Under the pieces are notes generated by a model that saw only the letters and a program-made list of their open reading frames with translations, was not told the DNA's origin and made no database searches. A stretch of DNA of 64,000 nt. It comes from Betaproteobacteria bacterium Ga0077532. Its GTDB lineage: Bacteria > Pseudomonadota > Gammaproteobacteria > Burkholderiales > Ga0077523. The first letter of the stretch is position 1. Every line of letters begins with the position of its first letter. The stretch covers positions 62,001 to 126,000 of the forward strand of contig LNEE01000017.1 of the NCBI GenBank assembly GCA_001464895.1, read 5' to 3'. Both the position numbers and the translations under genes were made by a program. Shown here one piece after another: positions 46,135-56,712 of this stretch.

Positions 46135-48615
46135 TCAGGCGATGCGCTGCACCCGCGGCGTTGACGGGACTTCTGCGGCGGGGAGTGTCGTGGCCGCCCG
46201 CCCCACGTCGTGTGGGAAGTCGTCGACCATGATGCAGTCCCGAACGACGCGCCGATGGTGGGCGAGCGTCGCCCCTTCGTCGGCGGTCAGGATGCCCAGC
46301 CGGACGGCCTCATCGAGGCGATCCGGTCCGTCGGCGGCGAGCCGCCCCTCGCGGGTGGCCGCACGCAGCTTCACGTCGAGCGCCTCGGCCATCGGCATCG
46401 TCGCGAGCGCCACCTCGAGGCGCCCGACGGGATCGTCCGCACGGATGGGCAGGTACATGCCCCGCGTTAGCCGGTCGCGCGTCGCGGAGATCTCGGTGGC
46501 GAGCCTTGCCACCACGCTGCCGAGCCGGTCGTCCGGAGGGGCGCCGCGGCGCCCGAGCGGAAACGCCGCCAGCCGGATCAAGGCCCGCGGGAGCCGCCCC
46601 GGGAAGTTCTGCGCGAGACCCAGCAGGGCCTCCTCGGCGCGGTGCACGGCGTCCTCCAGGCACCATCGGACGATCGGGGCGTCGGCCTCCGGATGACCAT
46701 CGTCGGCGTACCGCTTCAGCACGCACGACGCGAGGTAGAGCTGGGACAGCACATCGCCGAGGCGCGCCGACAGCTTCTCTCGTCGCTTCAGGGCGCCGCC
46801 GATCACGAGCATCGCGATGTCCGCGGCGAACGCGAACACGGCCGACAGCCGGGCCAGTTCGCGGTAGTGGCGGGCCATCGGATTCCCGGCCGGTGCCGCT
46901 GCGAACCGGCTGCCCGAGATCCCGTGCCAGAGCGCCGACGCGAAGTTGCCCAGCAGGAAGCGGACATGGCCCCACAACGCGGCGTCGAACATGCGCGACG
47001 CGCGGGCGGGATCGGTTTCGCGGGTCGCCGCGATCTCGCGCAACACGAAAGGATGGCAGCGGATCGCGCCCTGCCCGAAGACGATCATGCTGCGCGTGAG
47101 GATGTTGGCGCCCTCGACGGTGATGCCGATCGGCACCTGCTGATAGGCGCGCCCGAGATAGTTGTTCGGCCCGAGGCAGATGCCCTTGCCGCCGTGGATA
47201 TCCATCGCGTCGTTGATGACGGCGCGGCCGCGTTCGGTGAGGTGGTACTTCACGATGGCGGAGATCACCGACGGCTTCTCGCCGAGATCCACCGCGCCGG
47301 CAGTCATCACCCTCGCCGCCTCGATCAGGTAGGTATGGCCGACGATCCTCGCGAGGGCTTCGTCGACGCCCTCGAATCGCGCGATCGGCGTGCGGAACTG
47401 CGTCCGGATGCGCCCGTAGGCCCCGGTCGTCCGCGCCGCCAGCTTCGCCATGCCGGCGCACGACGACGGCAGCGAGATCGATCGGCCCGCCGCGAGGCAC
47501 TCCATGAGCATCCGCCAGCCCTGCCCCACCCGCGCCGGCCCGCCGATCACCCAGTCCATGGGGATGAAGACATCACGCCCGGAGTTCGGGCCGTTCATGA
47601 ACGATCCGTTGAGGGGGAAGTGCCGGCGCCCGATCTCGACACCCGGATGGCTCGTCGGGATGAGGGCCAGCGTGATGCCGACATCGGTCGCGCCACCCAG
47701 CAGCCGGTCGGGGTCGCGCAACCGGAACGCGAGTCCGAGCAGCGTCGCCACGGGGCCCAGCGTGATGTAGCGCTTCTCCCACGTCACGCGCATGCCGAGC
47801 ACCTCGCGCCCTTCGTGGACGCCACGGCAGACGATGCCGAGGTCGGGGATCGAACCCGCGTCCGAACCCGCCTCGGGCCCGGTGAGCGCGAAGCACGGGA
47901 TATCGAGTCCCTTCGCGAGCCGCGGGAGGTAGTGGCGCTTCTGCTCGTCCGTGCCGTAGTGCAGCAGGAGTTCCGCAGGACCGAGAGAATTGGGGACCAT
48001 GACCGTCACGGTCGCCGTCGGGCTGCGCGTCGCGAGACGGGCCACCACCTCGCTGTGGGCCAGCGCCGAGAAACCGAGGCCGCCATACTCGCGGGGGATG
48101 ATCATCCCCATGAATCCGCGGTCCTTGATGAACTGCCACGCTTCGGGCGGCAGGTCGTTGCGCTCGTACGTGACCTCCCAGTCGTCGAGCATCCCGCACA
48201 GCTCGTTCACCGGTCCGTCGAGGAACGCCTGCTCGTCGGACGACAGCATCGGCTTCGGGAATGCCAGCAGGCGCTGCCAGTCGGGCCGCCCGCCGAAGAG
48301 TTCGCCGTCCCACCACACCGTTCCGGCGTCGAGCGCTTCCTGCTCCGTCGCAGACACGGGCGGCAGGACCTTCCGGAACCACACGAGGAGCCGGTTGCTG
48401 ACCAGGGTGCGCCGCAACGGCGGCAGGAGCATGGCGAGGAAGATCGCCGCCACGACGACGGCTGCCGACGAGGCGGCACGCGGACCCGCGACGCCGAACC
48501 CGAGGGCGAGGCCGATCAGTGCGAGCGCGGCACCCGCCCACGCCGCCCCGGGTGCTCGGCGTGCGGCCAATGCCCAGGCACCGACCACGGTGATGAACGC
48601 GAGCAATGCACCCAT
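46135..48615 (-). CDS. fadE: FadE-type acyl-CoA dehydrogenase, membrane-anchored
   Basis: 826 residues, the long FadE form. Two N-terminal membrane helices (about 2-65) are followed by the FAD acyl-CoA dehydrogenase core: PREYGGLGFSALAHSEVV, FALTGPEAGSDAGSIPD (FAD-contacting segment) and FEGVDEALARIVGHTYLIEAAR. The FadE-specific C-terminal domain follows. It makes the first double bond of medium- and long-chain acyl-CoA, giving electrons to ETF. It lies between the second dehydrogenase gene upstream and the thioesterase gene downstream. Confidence 0.93.
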   Translation of the reverse strand: MGALLAFITVVGAWALAARRAPGAAWAGAALALIGLALGFGVAGPRAASSAAVVVAAIFLAMLLPPLRRTLVSNRLLVWFRKVLPPVSATEQEALDAGTVWWDGELFGGRPDWQRLLAFPKPMLSSDEQAFLDGPVNELCGMLDDWEVTYERNDLPPEAWQFIKDRGFMGMIIPREYGGLGFSALAHSEVVARLATRSPTATVTVMVPNSLGPAELLLHYGTDEQKRHYLPRLAKGLDIPCFALTGPEAGSDAGSIPDLGIVCRGVHEGREVLGMRVTWEKRYITLGPVATLLGLAFRLRDPDRLLGGATDVGITLALIPTSHPGVEIGRRHFPLNGSFMNGPNSGRDVFIPMDWVIGGPARVGQGWRMLMECLAAGRSISLPSSCAGMAKLAARTTGAYGRIRTQFRTPIARFEGVDEALARIVGHTYLIEAARVMTAGAVDLGEKPSVISAIVKYHLTERGRAVINDAMDIHGGKGICLGPNNYLGRAYQQVPIGITVEGANILTRSMIVFGQGAIRCHPFVLREIAATRETDPARASRMFDAALWGHVRFLLGNFASALWHGISGSRFAAAPAGNPMARHYRELARLSAVFAFAADIAMLVIGGALKRREKLSARLGDVLSQLYLASCVLKRYADDGHPEADAPIVRWCLEDAVHRAEEALLGLAQNFPGRLPRALIRLAAFPLGRRGAPPDDRLGSVVARLATEISATRDRLTRGMYLPIRADDPVGRLEVALATMPMAEALDVKLRAATREGRLAADGPDRLDEAVRLGILTADEGATLAHHRRVVRDCIMVDDFPHDVGRAATTLPAAEVPSTPRVQRIA

Positions 48616-48824
48616 GTCGAGACCTCCCAGGACCTATGGCGGATCGGGGCCGACGGCGATCCGGTCAGGGATCCCCTGTCCGGATCATGGGGCCGCGGCC
48701 GCGTGCTTTCCGGATCATGCCTACCGCATTCGCGCAGGGTCAACGGATACCGGCCACCCGGTACCGTTCGGGAGGGGCCGGATCGCGGACGGGTCGTCAC
48801 CGCGATCCCGGCCCACCATCGGGA

Positions 48825-50621
48825 TCAGAACAGCGCTTCGTTCAACGCCAGGGTGCTGATGGACCCGTGCATCACGGTGTGCGCATGCGCAGGCGCGAGC
48901 GGCAGGATGTGGTCTGCGTAGAAGCGCGCCGTCGCGAGCTTCGCGCGATAAAAGTCGTGATCGGTGGTGCCTTCGTCGAGATGGCGCTTCGCGATCAGGG
49001 CCGCGCGCACCATCTGCCAGCCGCCGGCCACCGTGCCCCAGAGTTCGAGGTAGGGCACCGCGCCGGCCACCGCGGCCTTGGCGTTCGTGGGGAAAGTCGC
49101 GAGCAGCCAGTCGGTGGCGGCATCGAGAGCGTTCACGCCGTCGGCCAGCGCCTTGCGCATGACGGCGAGGCCGGGGTGATCGGCCACCGCGGCGAGTTCG
49201 GCGTCGAACGCCCGCATCGCGGCGATGAGGCCCTTGGCGGTCACGCCCTTTTCGAACGCGAGCTTGCGGCCCACGAGGTCGTTGGCCTGGATGCCGGTGG
49301 TGCCTTCGTAGATCGACGTGATCCGCGCATCGCGCATGTACTGCGCCGCACCGGTCTCCTCGACGAAGCCCATCCCGCCGTGGATCTGCACGCCGATCGA
49401 GGCGATCGACGTCGAATGCTCGGTGCACCAGCCCTTCACCACCGGCGTCAGCAGATCGAAGACAGCCTGGCCGCGACGCTTCGCCTCGGGGTCCGCGCTG
49501 GACAGCGCATGGTCGAGCGCCTCGGCCGCCGCGGCCGCCAGGGCACGCATGGCTTCGACCCGGGCCTTCATGGTCATCAGCATCCGGCGCACGTCGGGGT
49601 GATGGATGATCGAGACGCGATCGCCGGCCTTCACGCCGATCTCGCGGCCCTGCACCCGCTGCTTCGCGTACTCGAGGGCGTGCTGGTACGCGCGCTCGGC
49701 GATGGCGATGCCTTCGACGCCCACTTCGAGGCGGGCGAAGTTCATCATCGTGAACATGTACTCGAGGCCGCGGTTCTCCTCGCCGACGAGGTAGCCGATC
49801 GCGCCGTCGTCGTCGCCATACGCCATCACGCAGGTCGGGCTGCCGTGGATGCCGAGCTTGTGCTCGATCGACACGCACTTCACGTCGTTGCGGGCGCCCA
49901 GCGAGCCGTCGGCGTTCACGAGGAACTTCGGCACGATGAAGAGCGAGATGCCCTTCACGCCCTCGGGTGCGTCGGGCGTGCGGGCCAGCACCAGGTGCAC
50001 GACGTTCGCCGTCATGTCGTGCTCGCCCCAGGTGATGTAGATCTTGGTGCCCTTGATCCGGTAGTGATCGCCCTCGGGGGTCGCCTTCGTGCGCACCGCC
50101 GAGAGATCGGAGCCGGCCTGCGGCTCGGTGAGGTTCATGGTGCCGGTCCACTCGCCGGACACGAGCTGCGGCACGTACGTTGCGCGCTGTTCGTCGGACC
50201 CGTGGCGCCGGATGGCCGTCATCGCGCCCGTCGTGAGCATCGGGCAGAGACAGAACGCCATGTTCGCGGCGTTCCACATCTCGGAGAGCTGCTGGGAGAG
50301 CACGTGCGGCAGACCCTGGCCGCCGAACTCTGGCTCACCGCCCACCGAAGCCCAGCCGGCATCCACGAACTGCCGGTAGGCATCCTTGAACCCCGGCACC
50401 GACGTGACCACGTGGTTCTCGAGCTTCGCGCCGATGCGGTCCCCGGCCTTGTTGAGCGGGTCCAGCACACCGGCGGCGAACTTGCCGGCCTCCTCCAGCA
50501 CGGCATCGACCAGGTCGGGCGTGACTTCCTCGTGCCCGGGCAGCGCCCGGATGGCGGAGAGATCGACCAGTTCGTTCAGCACGAACTGCATGTCGCGGAT
50601 GGGGGCGGCGTACGTGGACAT
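48825..50621 (-). CDS. Acyl-CoA dehydrogenase of the long AidB/DmdC-like type
   Basis: 598 residues from the ATG at 50621, with GGAGGAAT upstream. It starts MSTYAAPIRDMQFVLNEL, typical of the roughly 600-residue acyl-CoA dehydrogenases that include 3-methylmercaptopropionyl-CoA dehydrogenase and phenylacyl-CoA dehydrogenases. Substrate and FAD segments are MNLTEPQAGSDLSAV and IHGGMGFVEETGAAQYMRD, and YEGTTGIQANDLVGRK lies near the catalytic region. A C-terminal domain of about 120 residues follows. It lies 66 bases after etfA, its electron acceptor. The substrate is not certain. Confidence 0.9.
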   Translation of the reverse strand: MSTYAAPIRDMQFVLNELVDLSAIRALPGHEEVTPDLVDAVLEEAGKFAAGVLDPLNKAGDRIGAKLENHVVTSVPGFKDAYRQFVDAGWASVGGEPEFGGQGLPHVLSQQLSEMWNAANMAFCLCPMLTTGAMTAIRRHGSDEQRATYVPQLVSGEWTGTMNLTEPQAGSDLSAVRTKATPEGDHYRIKGTKIYITWGEHDMTANVVHLVLARTPDAPEGVKGISLFIVPKFLVNADGSLGARNDVKCVSIEHKLGIHGSPTCVMAYGDDDGAIGYLVGEENRGLEYMFTMMNFARLEVGVEGIAIAERAYQHALEYAKQRVQGREIGVKAGDRVSIIHHPDVRRMLMTMKARVEAMRALAAAAAEALDHALSSADPEAKRRGQAVFDLLTPVVKGWCTEHSTSIASIGVQIHGGMGFVEETGAAQYMRDARITSIYEGTTGIQANDLVGRKLAFEKGVTAKGLIAAMRAFDAELAAVADHPGLAVMRKALADGVNALDAATDWLLATFPTNAKAAVAGAVPYLELWGTVAGGWQMVRAALIAKRHLDEGTTDHDFYRAKLATARFYADHILPLAPAHAHTVMHGSISTLALNEALF

Positions 50622-50687
50622 CTTGGGATTCCTCCGGGGGTCGAACCGGTGGCGCCGGCCGGCGCCACCTTCCTTCACGTGATGACG

Positions 50688-51617
<930 letters not shown>

Positions 51618-51619
51618 GA

Positions 51620-52369
51620 TCAGATCACCTTCGCTTCGTTGCGCAGCTTTTCCACCAGTTCCTGGACACTCCCGACCTGCTTGCCGGCGCCGCGCTTGGC
51701 GGGCTCGCTCACCTTCAGGGTCTTGAGACGGGGCTTCATGTCGACGCCGATGGACTCGGGGGTCACCGTGTCGAGGGTCTTCTTCTTGGCCTTCATGATG
51801 TTGGGCAGCGTCACGTAGCGGGGCTCGTTCAACCGGAGGTCGGTCGTGATCACCGCGGGCATCTTGATGGAGATCGTCTCGAGGCCACCGTCGATCTCAC
51901 GGGTCACCTGGGCGGTGGCACCGTCGATCTTCACCTTCGAGGCGAAGGTGGCCTGGGACCACCCGAGCAGCGCGGCGAGCATCTGGCCGGTTTGATTCGC
52001 GTCGTCGTCGATGGCCTGCTTGCCGAGGATGACGAGGCCGGGCTGCTCCTTGTCGACCAGGGCCTTCAGGGCCTTGGCGACGCCGAGGGACTGGGTCTCC
52101 TCGGCCGTCTCGACCAAAATCGCGCGGTCGGCGCCGATCGCCAGCGCGGTGCGCAGCGTCTCCTGGCACTGGGCGACCCCGATCGAGACCACGACGATCT
52201 CCGTGGCCACGCCGGCCTCCTTCAGCCGCACGGCCTCCTCGACGGCGATCTCGTCGAAGGGGTTCATCGACATCTTGACGTTGGCCGTCTCGACACCCGT
52301 GCCATCCGCCTTGACGCGGACCTTCACGTTGTAGTCGACCACCCGCTTGACGGGCACGAGAATCTTCAT
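51620..52369 (-). CDS. etfB: Electron transfer flavoprotein beta subunit
   Basis: 249 residues, starting [19 protein letters not shown], with GGAG seven bases before the [22 protein letters not shown] and the AMP-binding [20 protein letters not shown] are the family signatures. The recognition loop contacting dehydrogenases includes [14 protein letters not shown]. It forms the heterodimer with EtfA. The gene starts the etf-dehydrogenase part of the block, 132 bases after the acyl-CoA synthetase gene. Confidence 0.96.
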   Translation of the reverse strand: MKILVPVKRVVDYNVKVRVKADGTGVETANVKMSMNPFDEIAVEEAVRLKEAGVATEIVVVSIGVAQCQETLRTALAIGADRAILVETAEETQSLGVAKALKALVDKEQPGLVILGKQAIDDDANQTGQMLAALLGWSQATFASKVKIDGATAQVTREIDGGLETISIKMPAVITTDLRLNEPRYVTLPNIMKAKKKTLDTVTPESIGVDMKPRLKTLKVSEPAKRGAGKQVGSVQELVEKLRNEAKVI

Positions 52370-52501
52370 CGAGAGCTCCGGCTGATAGTTCTAATGGGAA
52401 GCCGCGGATTCTAACGCAGCGCAGCACGGCGCCCACCCCCTGGACAGACAGCGCCTGGACAAACTGCCCTGCCGCGCCTGCACAAGTGACGCGCGGTCCG
52501 T

Positions 52502-54130
52502 TCAGCCCCCGCGCAGGCTTTCGCGGAGCACGTTCTTCTGGATCTTGCCGGTGGACGTCTTGGGCAGCGGCCCGAACACCACGGTGCGCGGGACCTTGTA
52601 GCGGGCGAGACGCTCGCGGCAGAACTCGATGATCTCCTCGGCCGTGACGACGGCGCCGGACCGCAGGGTCACGAAGGCGCACGGGGTCTCGCCCCATCGC
52701 GGATCGGCCTTCGCGACCACCGCAGCCTCCATCACGGCCGGATGGCGATACAGGATGTCCTCGACCTCGATCGACGAGATGTTCTCGCCGCCGGAGATGA
52801 TGATGTCCTTCGAGCGGTCGCGGATCTTCACGTAACCGTCGGGGAAGACCACCGCGAGGTCACCCGTGTGGTACCAGCCTCCGCGGAACGCGTCGTCCGT
52901 CGCCGTCGGGTTCTTCAGATAACCCTTCATGGTGATGTTGCCGCGGAAGAAGATCTCGCCCATGGTTTCGCCATCCCGCGGCACGGGCTGCATGGTGTCC
53001 GGGTCGAACACGCCCATGCCCTCCTGCAGCGCGTAGCGCACACCCTGGCGGCCGTTCTTCTCGACGCGCGCCTCCAGCGACAGGTTGTCCCACTCCGGGT
53101 GCTTCGCGCAGACCGACGCCGGCCCGTAGACCTCGGTGAGCCCGTACACGTGCGTCACGTCGAAGCCCATGCGCTCCATGCCTTCGATCATCGACGCCGG
53201 CGGCGACGCCGCGGCGACGAGCCCGGAGACCTTGTGACCGATGCCGGCTTTCCACGCGTCGGGCGCGTCGATCAGCATGTTGTGCACGATGGGCGCGCCG
53301 CAGTAGTGGGTGACGCGATGGTCGCGGATCGCATCGAGGATCGCCTTCGCATCGACCCGCCGGAGGCACACGTGCGTCCCGGCCATGAGCGCGATGGTCC
53401 ACGGGAAGCACCAGCCGTTGCAGTGGAACATCGGCAGCGTCCACAGGTACACCGGGAAGTGCGGCATCGCCCACGTGGTCGCATTGCACACGGCGTTCAG
53501 ATAGGCGCCGCGGTGATGCGTCACGACGCCCTTCGGATTCCCGGTCGTCCCCGACGTGTACGACATCGCGATGGCGTCCCACTCGTCGGCGGGCGGCGAC
53601 CACGCGTAGTCCGCGTCACCCGTCGCGAGGAACGCTTCGTAGTCCATCTCCCCCAGCAGGTCACCACCCGGCGCCAGCGCGTCGTCGATGTCGATCACGG
53701 GAATCGGCGCCGGGAGCTTCGCGAGCGCCTCGCGGATCGTCGAAGAGAACTCCCGGTCGGTCAGCAGGATCTTCGCCTCGCCGTGCTCGAGCATGAAGGC
53801 GATGGCGGCAGCGTCGAGCCGCGTGTTGAGCGTGTTCAGCACCGCGCCGGTCATGGGCACGCCGAAGTGCGCCTCGATCATCTGCGGCGTGTTCGAGGCC
53901 ATCACGGCCACCGTGTCGCCGCGGCCGATGCCGCGCTTCACCAGCGCCGACGCGAGGCGGGTGCTGCGCTCCGCCACCTCCCGCCAAGTGAGGCGCCAGT
54001 CGCCGTGGATGACGGCGATCCGGTCCGGGTAGACGTCCGCCGTCCGGAAGAGGAAAGACACCGGCGTGAGCGGGACGTAGTTCGCGGGGTTGCGGTCGAG
54101 ATGCTGGTCGTACGGACTGGTCTGCTGCAT
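52502..54130 (-). CDS. AMP-forming acyl-CoA synthetase
   Basis: 542 residues from the ATG at 54130, with GAGGAA upstream. The adenylate-forming motifs are present: MSYTSGTTGNPKGVV (phosphate loop), VYGLTEVYGP, GWYHTGDLAV and the C-terminal lysine in KTSTGKIQKNVL. The overall sequence resembles medium-chain or methylmercaptopropionate-type ligases (DmdB-like). It activates a carboxylic acid to acyl-CoA and so feeds the dehydrogenases downstream. It begins the minus-strand block and diverges from the permease/N-demethylase genes. Confidence 0.92.
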   Translation of the reverse strand: MQQTSPYDQHLDRNPANYVPLTPVSFLFRTADVYPDRIAVIHGDWRLTWREVAERSTRLASALVKRGIGRGDTVAVMASNTPQMIEAHFGVPMTGAVLNTLNTRLDAAAIAFMLEHGEAKILLTDREFSSTIREALAKLPAPIPVIDIDDALAPGGDLLGEMDYEAFLATGDADYAWSPPADEWDAIAMSYTSGTTGNPKGVVTHHRGAYLNAVCNATTWAMPHFPVYLWTLPMFHCNGWCFPWTIALMAGTHVCLRRVDAKAILDAIRDHRVTHYCGAPIVHNMLIDAPDAWKAGIGHKVSGLVAAASPPASMIEGMERMGFDVTHVYGLTEVYGPASVCAKHPEWDNLSLEARVEKNGRQGVRYALQEGMGVFDPDTMQPVPRDGETMGEIFFRGNITMKGYLKNPTATDDAFRGGWYHTGDLAVVFPDGYVKIRDRSKDIIISGGENISSIEVEDILYRHPAVMEAAVVAKADPRWGETPCAFVTLRSGAVVTAEEIIEFCRERLARYKVPRTVVFGPLPKTSTGKIQKNVLRESLRGG

Positions 54131-54235
54131 GGGATTCCTCGGGGCGGTTCGCCGCGCCGGATGATAGTTCACGGCGCTGGCGCCCTCGACACGCAGCCGT
54201 CGGACAACGGCCGCCTGAAGCGACCCATACCCCAT

Positions 54236-54247
54236 GGTGGGTACCCA
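54236..54247. promoter_or_regulatory. 12-bp palindrome GTGGGTACCCAC in a divergent intergenic region
   Basis: A perfect inverted repeat in the 293-base region between the acyl-CoA synthetase and permease genes. Related GGGTAC-centred dyads occur at 59258-59269 (TGGGTACGCCCA) and 59284-59295 (GGGGGTACCTCC), between the SnoaL-like and hyuA genes. It could be an operator for one regulator, which is not encoded in the window. Confidence 0.35.
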
Positions 54248-54423
54248 CGAGGAGGCATTGCCCGCCGCTCGGGCGCTCGGCGATCCTCACCACGTGCGGA
54301 GGGTCTGCCGCGTCGGGGGTGAAGCGTGAACAGGGTCTCCAAGCGCGTCGAGGGTCGCAGCGCAACCGGTCGCCAGGCGCGAACCGTCGCGCCGACATCG
54401 ATCGCGCGGGGGATCGCTTCCTG

Positions 54424-56109
54424 ATGGTCGCCGTCGGCGCAGCGGGCATCGCCCGGCCGGCACCCGCCTCGGCGGCCGGCTCGCTGCAGCGGAAGATCGA
54501 CTGGACCGGTGCCTTCTGGGTGGCGAGCGGTGTGCCTGCGCTCGTGCTGTTCTCCATCGGCTCCATCGCGGCCACCGTGGGGAAGCCCTCCTGGCTCGTC
54601 TGGACGGTGTCGATCCTGTTCGGGTTCGTGCAGTCGTTCACCTACGCGGAGATCGCGGGGATGTTCCCCCACAAGTCGGGCGGCGCCTCGGTCTACGGTG
54701 CGATCGCGTGGGTGCGCTACGGGAAGATCATCGCGCCGCTGTCGGTGTGGTGTAACTGGTTCGCCTGGTCGCCGGTGCTGGCGATCGGTTCGGGACTCGG
54801 CGCGGGTTATCTGCTCGGGATGTTCTTCGCACCGGACGCTGCCATCAACATGTGGCAGATCACGCTGCTCGATCTCGACTGGCTGAAGACCGGCCTCTCC
54901 CTGCGCATCAATGCGACCTTCCTCATCGGCGCTGCGCTGATGCTCGTCACCTTCGGCGTCCAGCATCGCGGGATCTCGGGCGCGGCCCGGACGCAGCTCG
55001 TGCTCGGGGTCGCGGCCCTTCTGCCGCTGCTGCTCGTCGGGCTCGTGCCGCTGCTCTCCGGCGACGCCCCGCTCGCCCACTTCTTCCCGCTCGCGCCCAT
55101 GGCCCGGGATGCCGCGGGGCACGTCGTCGACGGCCCGTGGGATATGGCCGGCCTCACGCTCCTGGCCGGCGGCCTCTTCATCGCCGCGTGGTCCACCTAC
55201 GCGTTCGAGACGGCGGTCTGCTACACCCGCGAGTTCCGCGATCCGGCGCGCGACACCTTCAAGGCGATCTTCTATTCGGGGCTGCTCTGCGTGGTGGTCT
55301 TCTCGCTCGTCCCGCTCGCGTTCCAGGGCTTCCTCGGACTCGGCGACCTCGTGGTCCCCGAAGTGCGGGACGCGGCGGGCACCGTCACGCAGGCTGCGGT
55401 GTACGACGGGATGCTCGCCCCGGAGATCTACAGCGGAATGGGCGTCGCCCGGGTGATGGCCCGGATGATCGGCGGTGGCGCCGTCGTCGGGAACGTGATC
55501 GTCGTGATGATGATCCTCGCGCTGGTGCTGTCGATCATGACGGCGATGGCGGGGTCGTCGCGCACGCTCTACCAGGCCTCGGTCGACGGATGGCTGCCTC
55601 GCTATCTCTCGTACGTGAATCCGCACGGCGCACCCACGCGCGCCATGTGGACCGACCTCGTCTTCAACCTGCTGCTGCTGCTCATGTCCGACTACGTCTT
55701 CGTGCTCGCGGTGTCGAACGTGGGGTACATCCTCTTCAATTTCCTCAACCTCAACGCGGGCTGGATCCACCGCCTCGACCGCCCCGACTGGGACCGCCCG
55801 TTCCGCACGCCGGGGTGGTTGATGGCCGCCGGCTTCGGCCTCTCGTTCGTCAACGTGGCCCTGATGGCCCTCGGCGCGAACGTCTGGGGCGCGGGCACGT
55901 TGCTGTCCGGCCTCGCGTTCGCGGCTCTCATCGTTCCGGTGTTCCTCTTCCGCCACTACGTGCAGGACCGCGGTCGGTTTCCCCAGCAACTCGCCGAGGA
56001 CATGTACCTGGACGACGGCCACGCCACCCGCCGGGCGGGCGTCCTCCCGTACCTCGTGCTCGCCACAGGCGCGGCCCTGATGATCGGCATCCAGACCCTG
56101 ATTTCCTGA
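54424..56109 (+). CDS. APC-superfamily amino acid/amine permease
   Basis: 561 residues from ATG 54424, preceded by GGGGGAT; the frame is open 105 bases further upstream. About 12 membrane helices are visible, from ASGVPALVLFSIGSIAATVG to VLPYLVLATGAALMIGIQTL. AEIAGMFPHKSGGASVYGA matches the unwound helix 1-2 region of amino acid-polyamine-organocation transporters. It would import an amine or amino acid across the inner membrane. The next gene begins six bases after its stop, so it is probably the uptake component of the N-demethylase operon. Confidence 0.85.
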   Translation: MVAVGAAGIARPAPASAAGSLQRKIDWTGAFWVASGVPALVLFSIGSIAATVGKPSWLVWTVSILFGFVQSFTYAEIAGMFPHKSGGASVYGAIAWVRYGKIIAPLSVWCNWFAWSPVLAIGSGLGAGYLLGMFFAPDAAINMWQITLLDLDWLKTGLSLRINATFLIGAALMLVTFGVQHRGISGAARTQLVLGVAALLPLLLVGLVPLLSGDAPLAHFFPLAPMARDAAGHVVDGPWDMAGLTLLAGGLFIAAWSTYAFETAVCYTREFRDPARDTFKAIFYSGLLCVVVFSLVPLAFQGFLGLGDLVVPEVRDAAGTVTQAAVYDGMLAPEIYSGMGVARVMARMIGGGAVVGNVIVVMMILALVLSIMTAMAGSSRTLYQASVDGWLPRYLSYVNPHGAPTRAMWTDLVFNLLLLLMSDYVFVLAVSNVGYILFNFLNLNAGWIHRLDRPDWDRPFRTPGWLMAAGFGLSFVNVALMALGANVWGAGTLLSGLAFAALIVPVFLFRHYVQDRGRFPQQLAEDMYLDDGHATRRAGVLPYLVLATGAALMIGIQTLIS

Positions 56110-56115
56110 GACCCC

Positions 56116-56712
56116 ATGTCGACCTCGACCATCAAGAGCCGTCCCGTCCACGGCACGCTCGTCCCCGACCCGACCGGTCGCCACCACATCGTGGTCGGCG
56201 AAGGCCCCGGCAGCGCACCGGTGCTGCGCATGCTCGCCGACCCCGGTTTCCCGGAGCACCCGCGGCATGTGCTGGTCGCGCCGGACCCTGCGTCGGGCCC
56301 CGCCGGCCTCGCAGCCCTGTCGGCCTGCGGCGTCGCGGAGATCGTGCCGGACGTTCCGTCACTGCTGCGCCGGCTCGATGCACTGCTCGGCGGATGCCGG
56401 ATGGGCACGCGGCTCTACGCAGCCGGCTCCGAAAGCTTTCTCGGGGCGGTCGTGAAGATCGCTGCCGAACACGGGCTGCTGGACGACGAACGTCGGACGG
56501 AGCACGCGGGCAGTGCCGCCCGGCGCGTGCACTGCACCCACTGCCGGCACGTGAACGAACACGTGACAGCCAACCTCGTCGCCTGCGGTGGGTGCGGCAG
56601 GACGCTGCTCGTGCGCGACCACTACTCCCGCCGGCTCGCCGCCTTCATGGGCGTGCAGGCCGACGCGGAGCAGCCGGGCGCGACGCCCGCGCTTCAGGAG
56701 GTCTTCCCGTGA
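56116..56712 (+). CDS. dmmA: DmmA-family dimethylamine monooxygenase subunit with C-terminal zinc ribbon
   Basis: 198 residues. The N-terminal part (about 20-130) resembles an NAD/flavin-type alpha/beta domain (RHVLVAPDPAS, GTRLYAAGSESFLGAV). The C-terminal 60 residues carry two cysteine pairs, VHCTHCRHV and ACGGCGRTLLVRDHYSRRLAAF, a small metal ribbon typical of the DmmA family. In known oxidative N-demethylases three different subunits act together; this is taken as the accessory one. Subunit letters differ between publications, so the symbol follows the protein-family name. The stop overlaps the GTG of the reductase gene. Confidence 0.72.
   Translation: MSTSTIKSRPVHGTLVPDPTGRHHIVVGEGPGSAPVLRMLADPGFPEHPRHVLVAPDPASGPAGLAALSACGVAEIVPDVPSLLRRLDALLGGCRMGTRLYAAGSESFLGAVVKIAAEHGLLDDERRTEHAGSAARRVHCTHCRHVNEHVTANLVACGGCGRTLLVRDHYSRRLAAFMGVQADAEQPGATPALQEVFP

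Noticed and set aside
54169..56268. Long minus-strand frame opposite the APC permease
   Set aside because: Arg/His/Glu-rich antisense shadow without domains; the permease on the plus strand shows about 12 membrane helices and a family motif.
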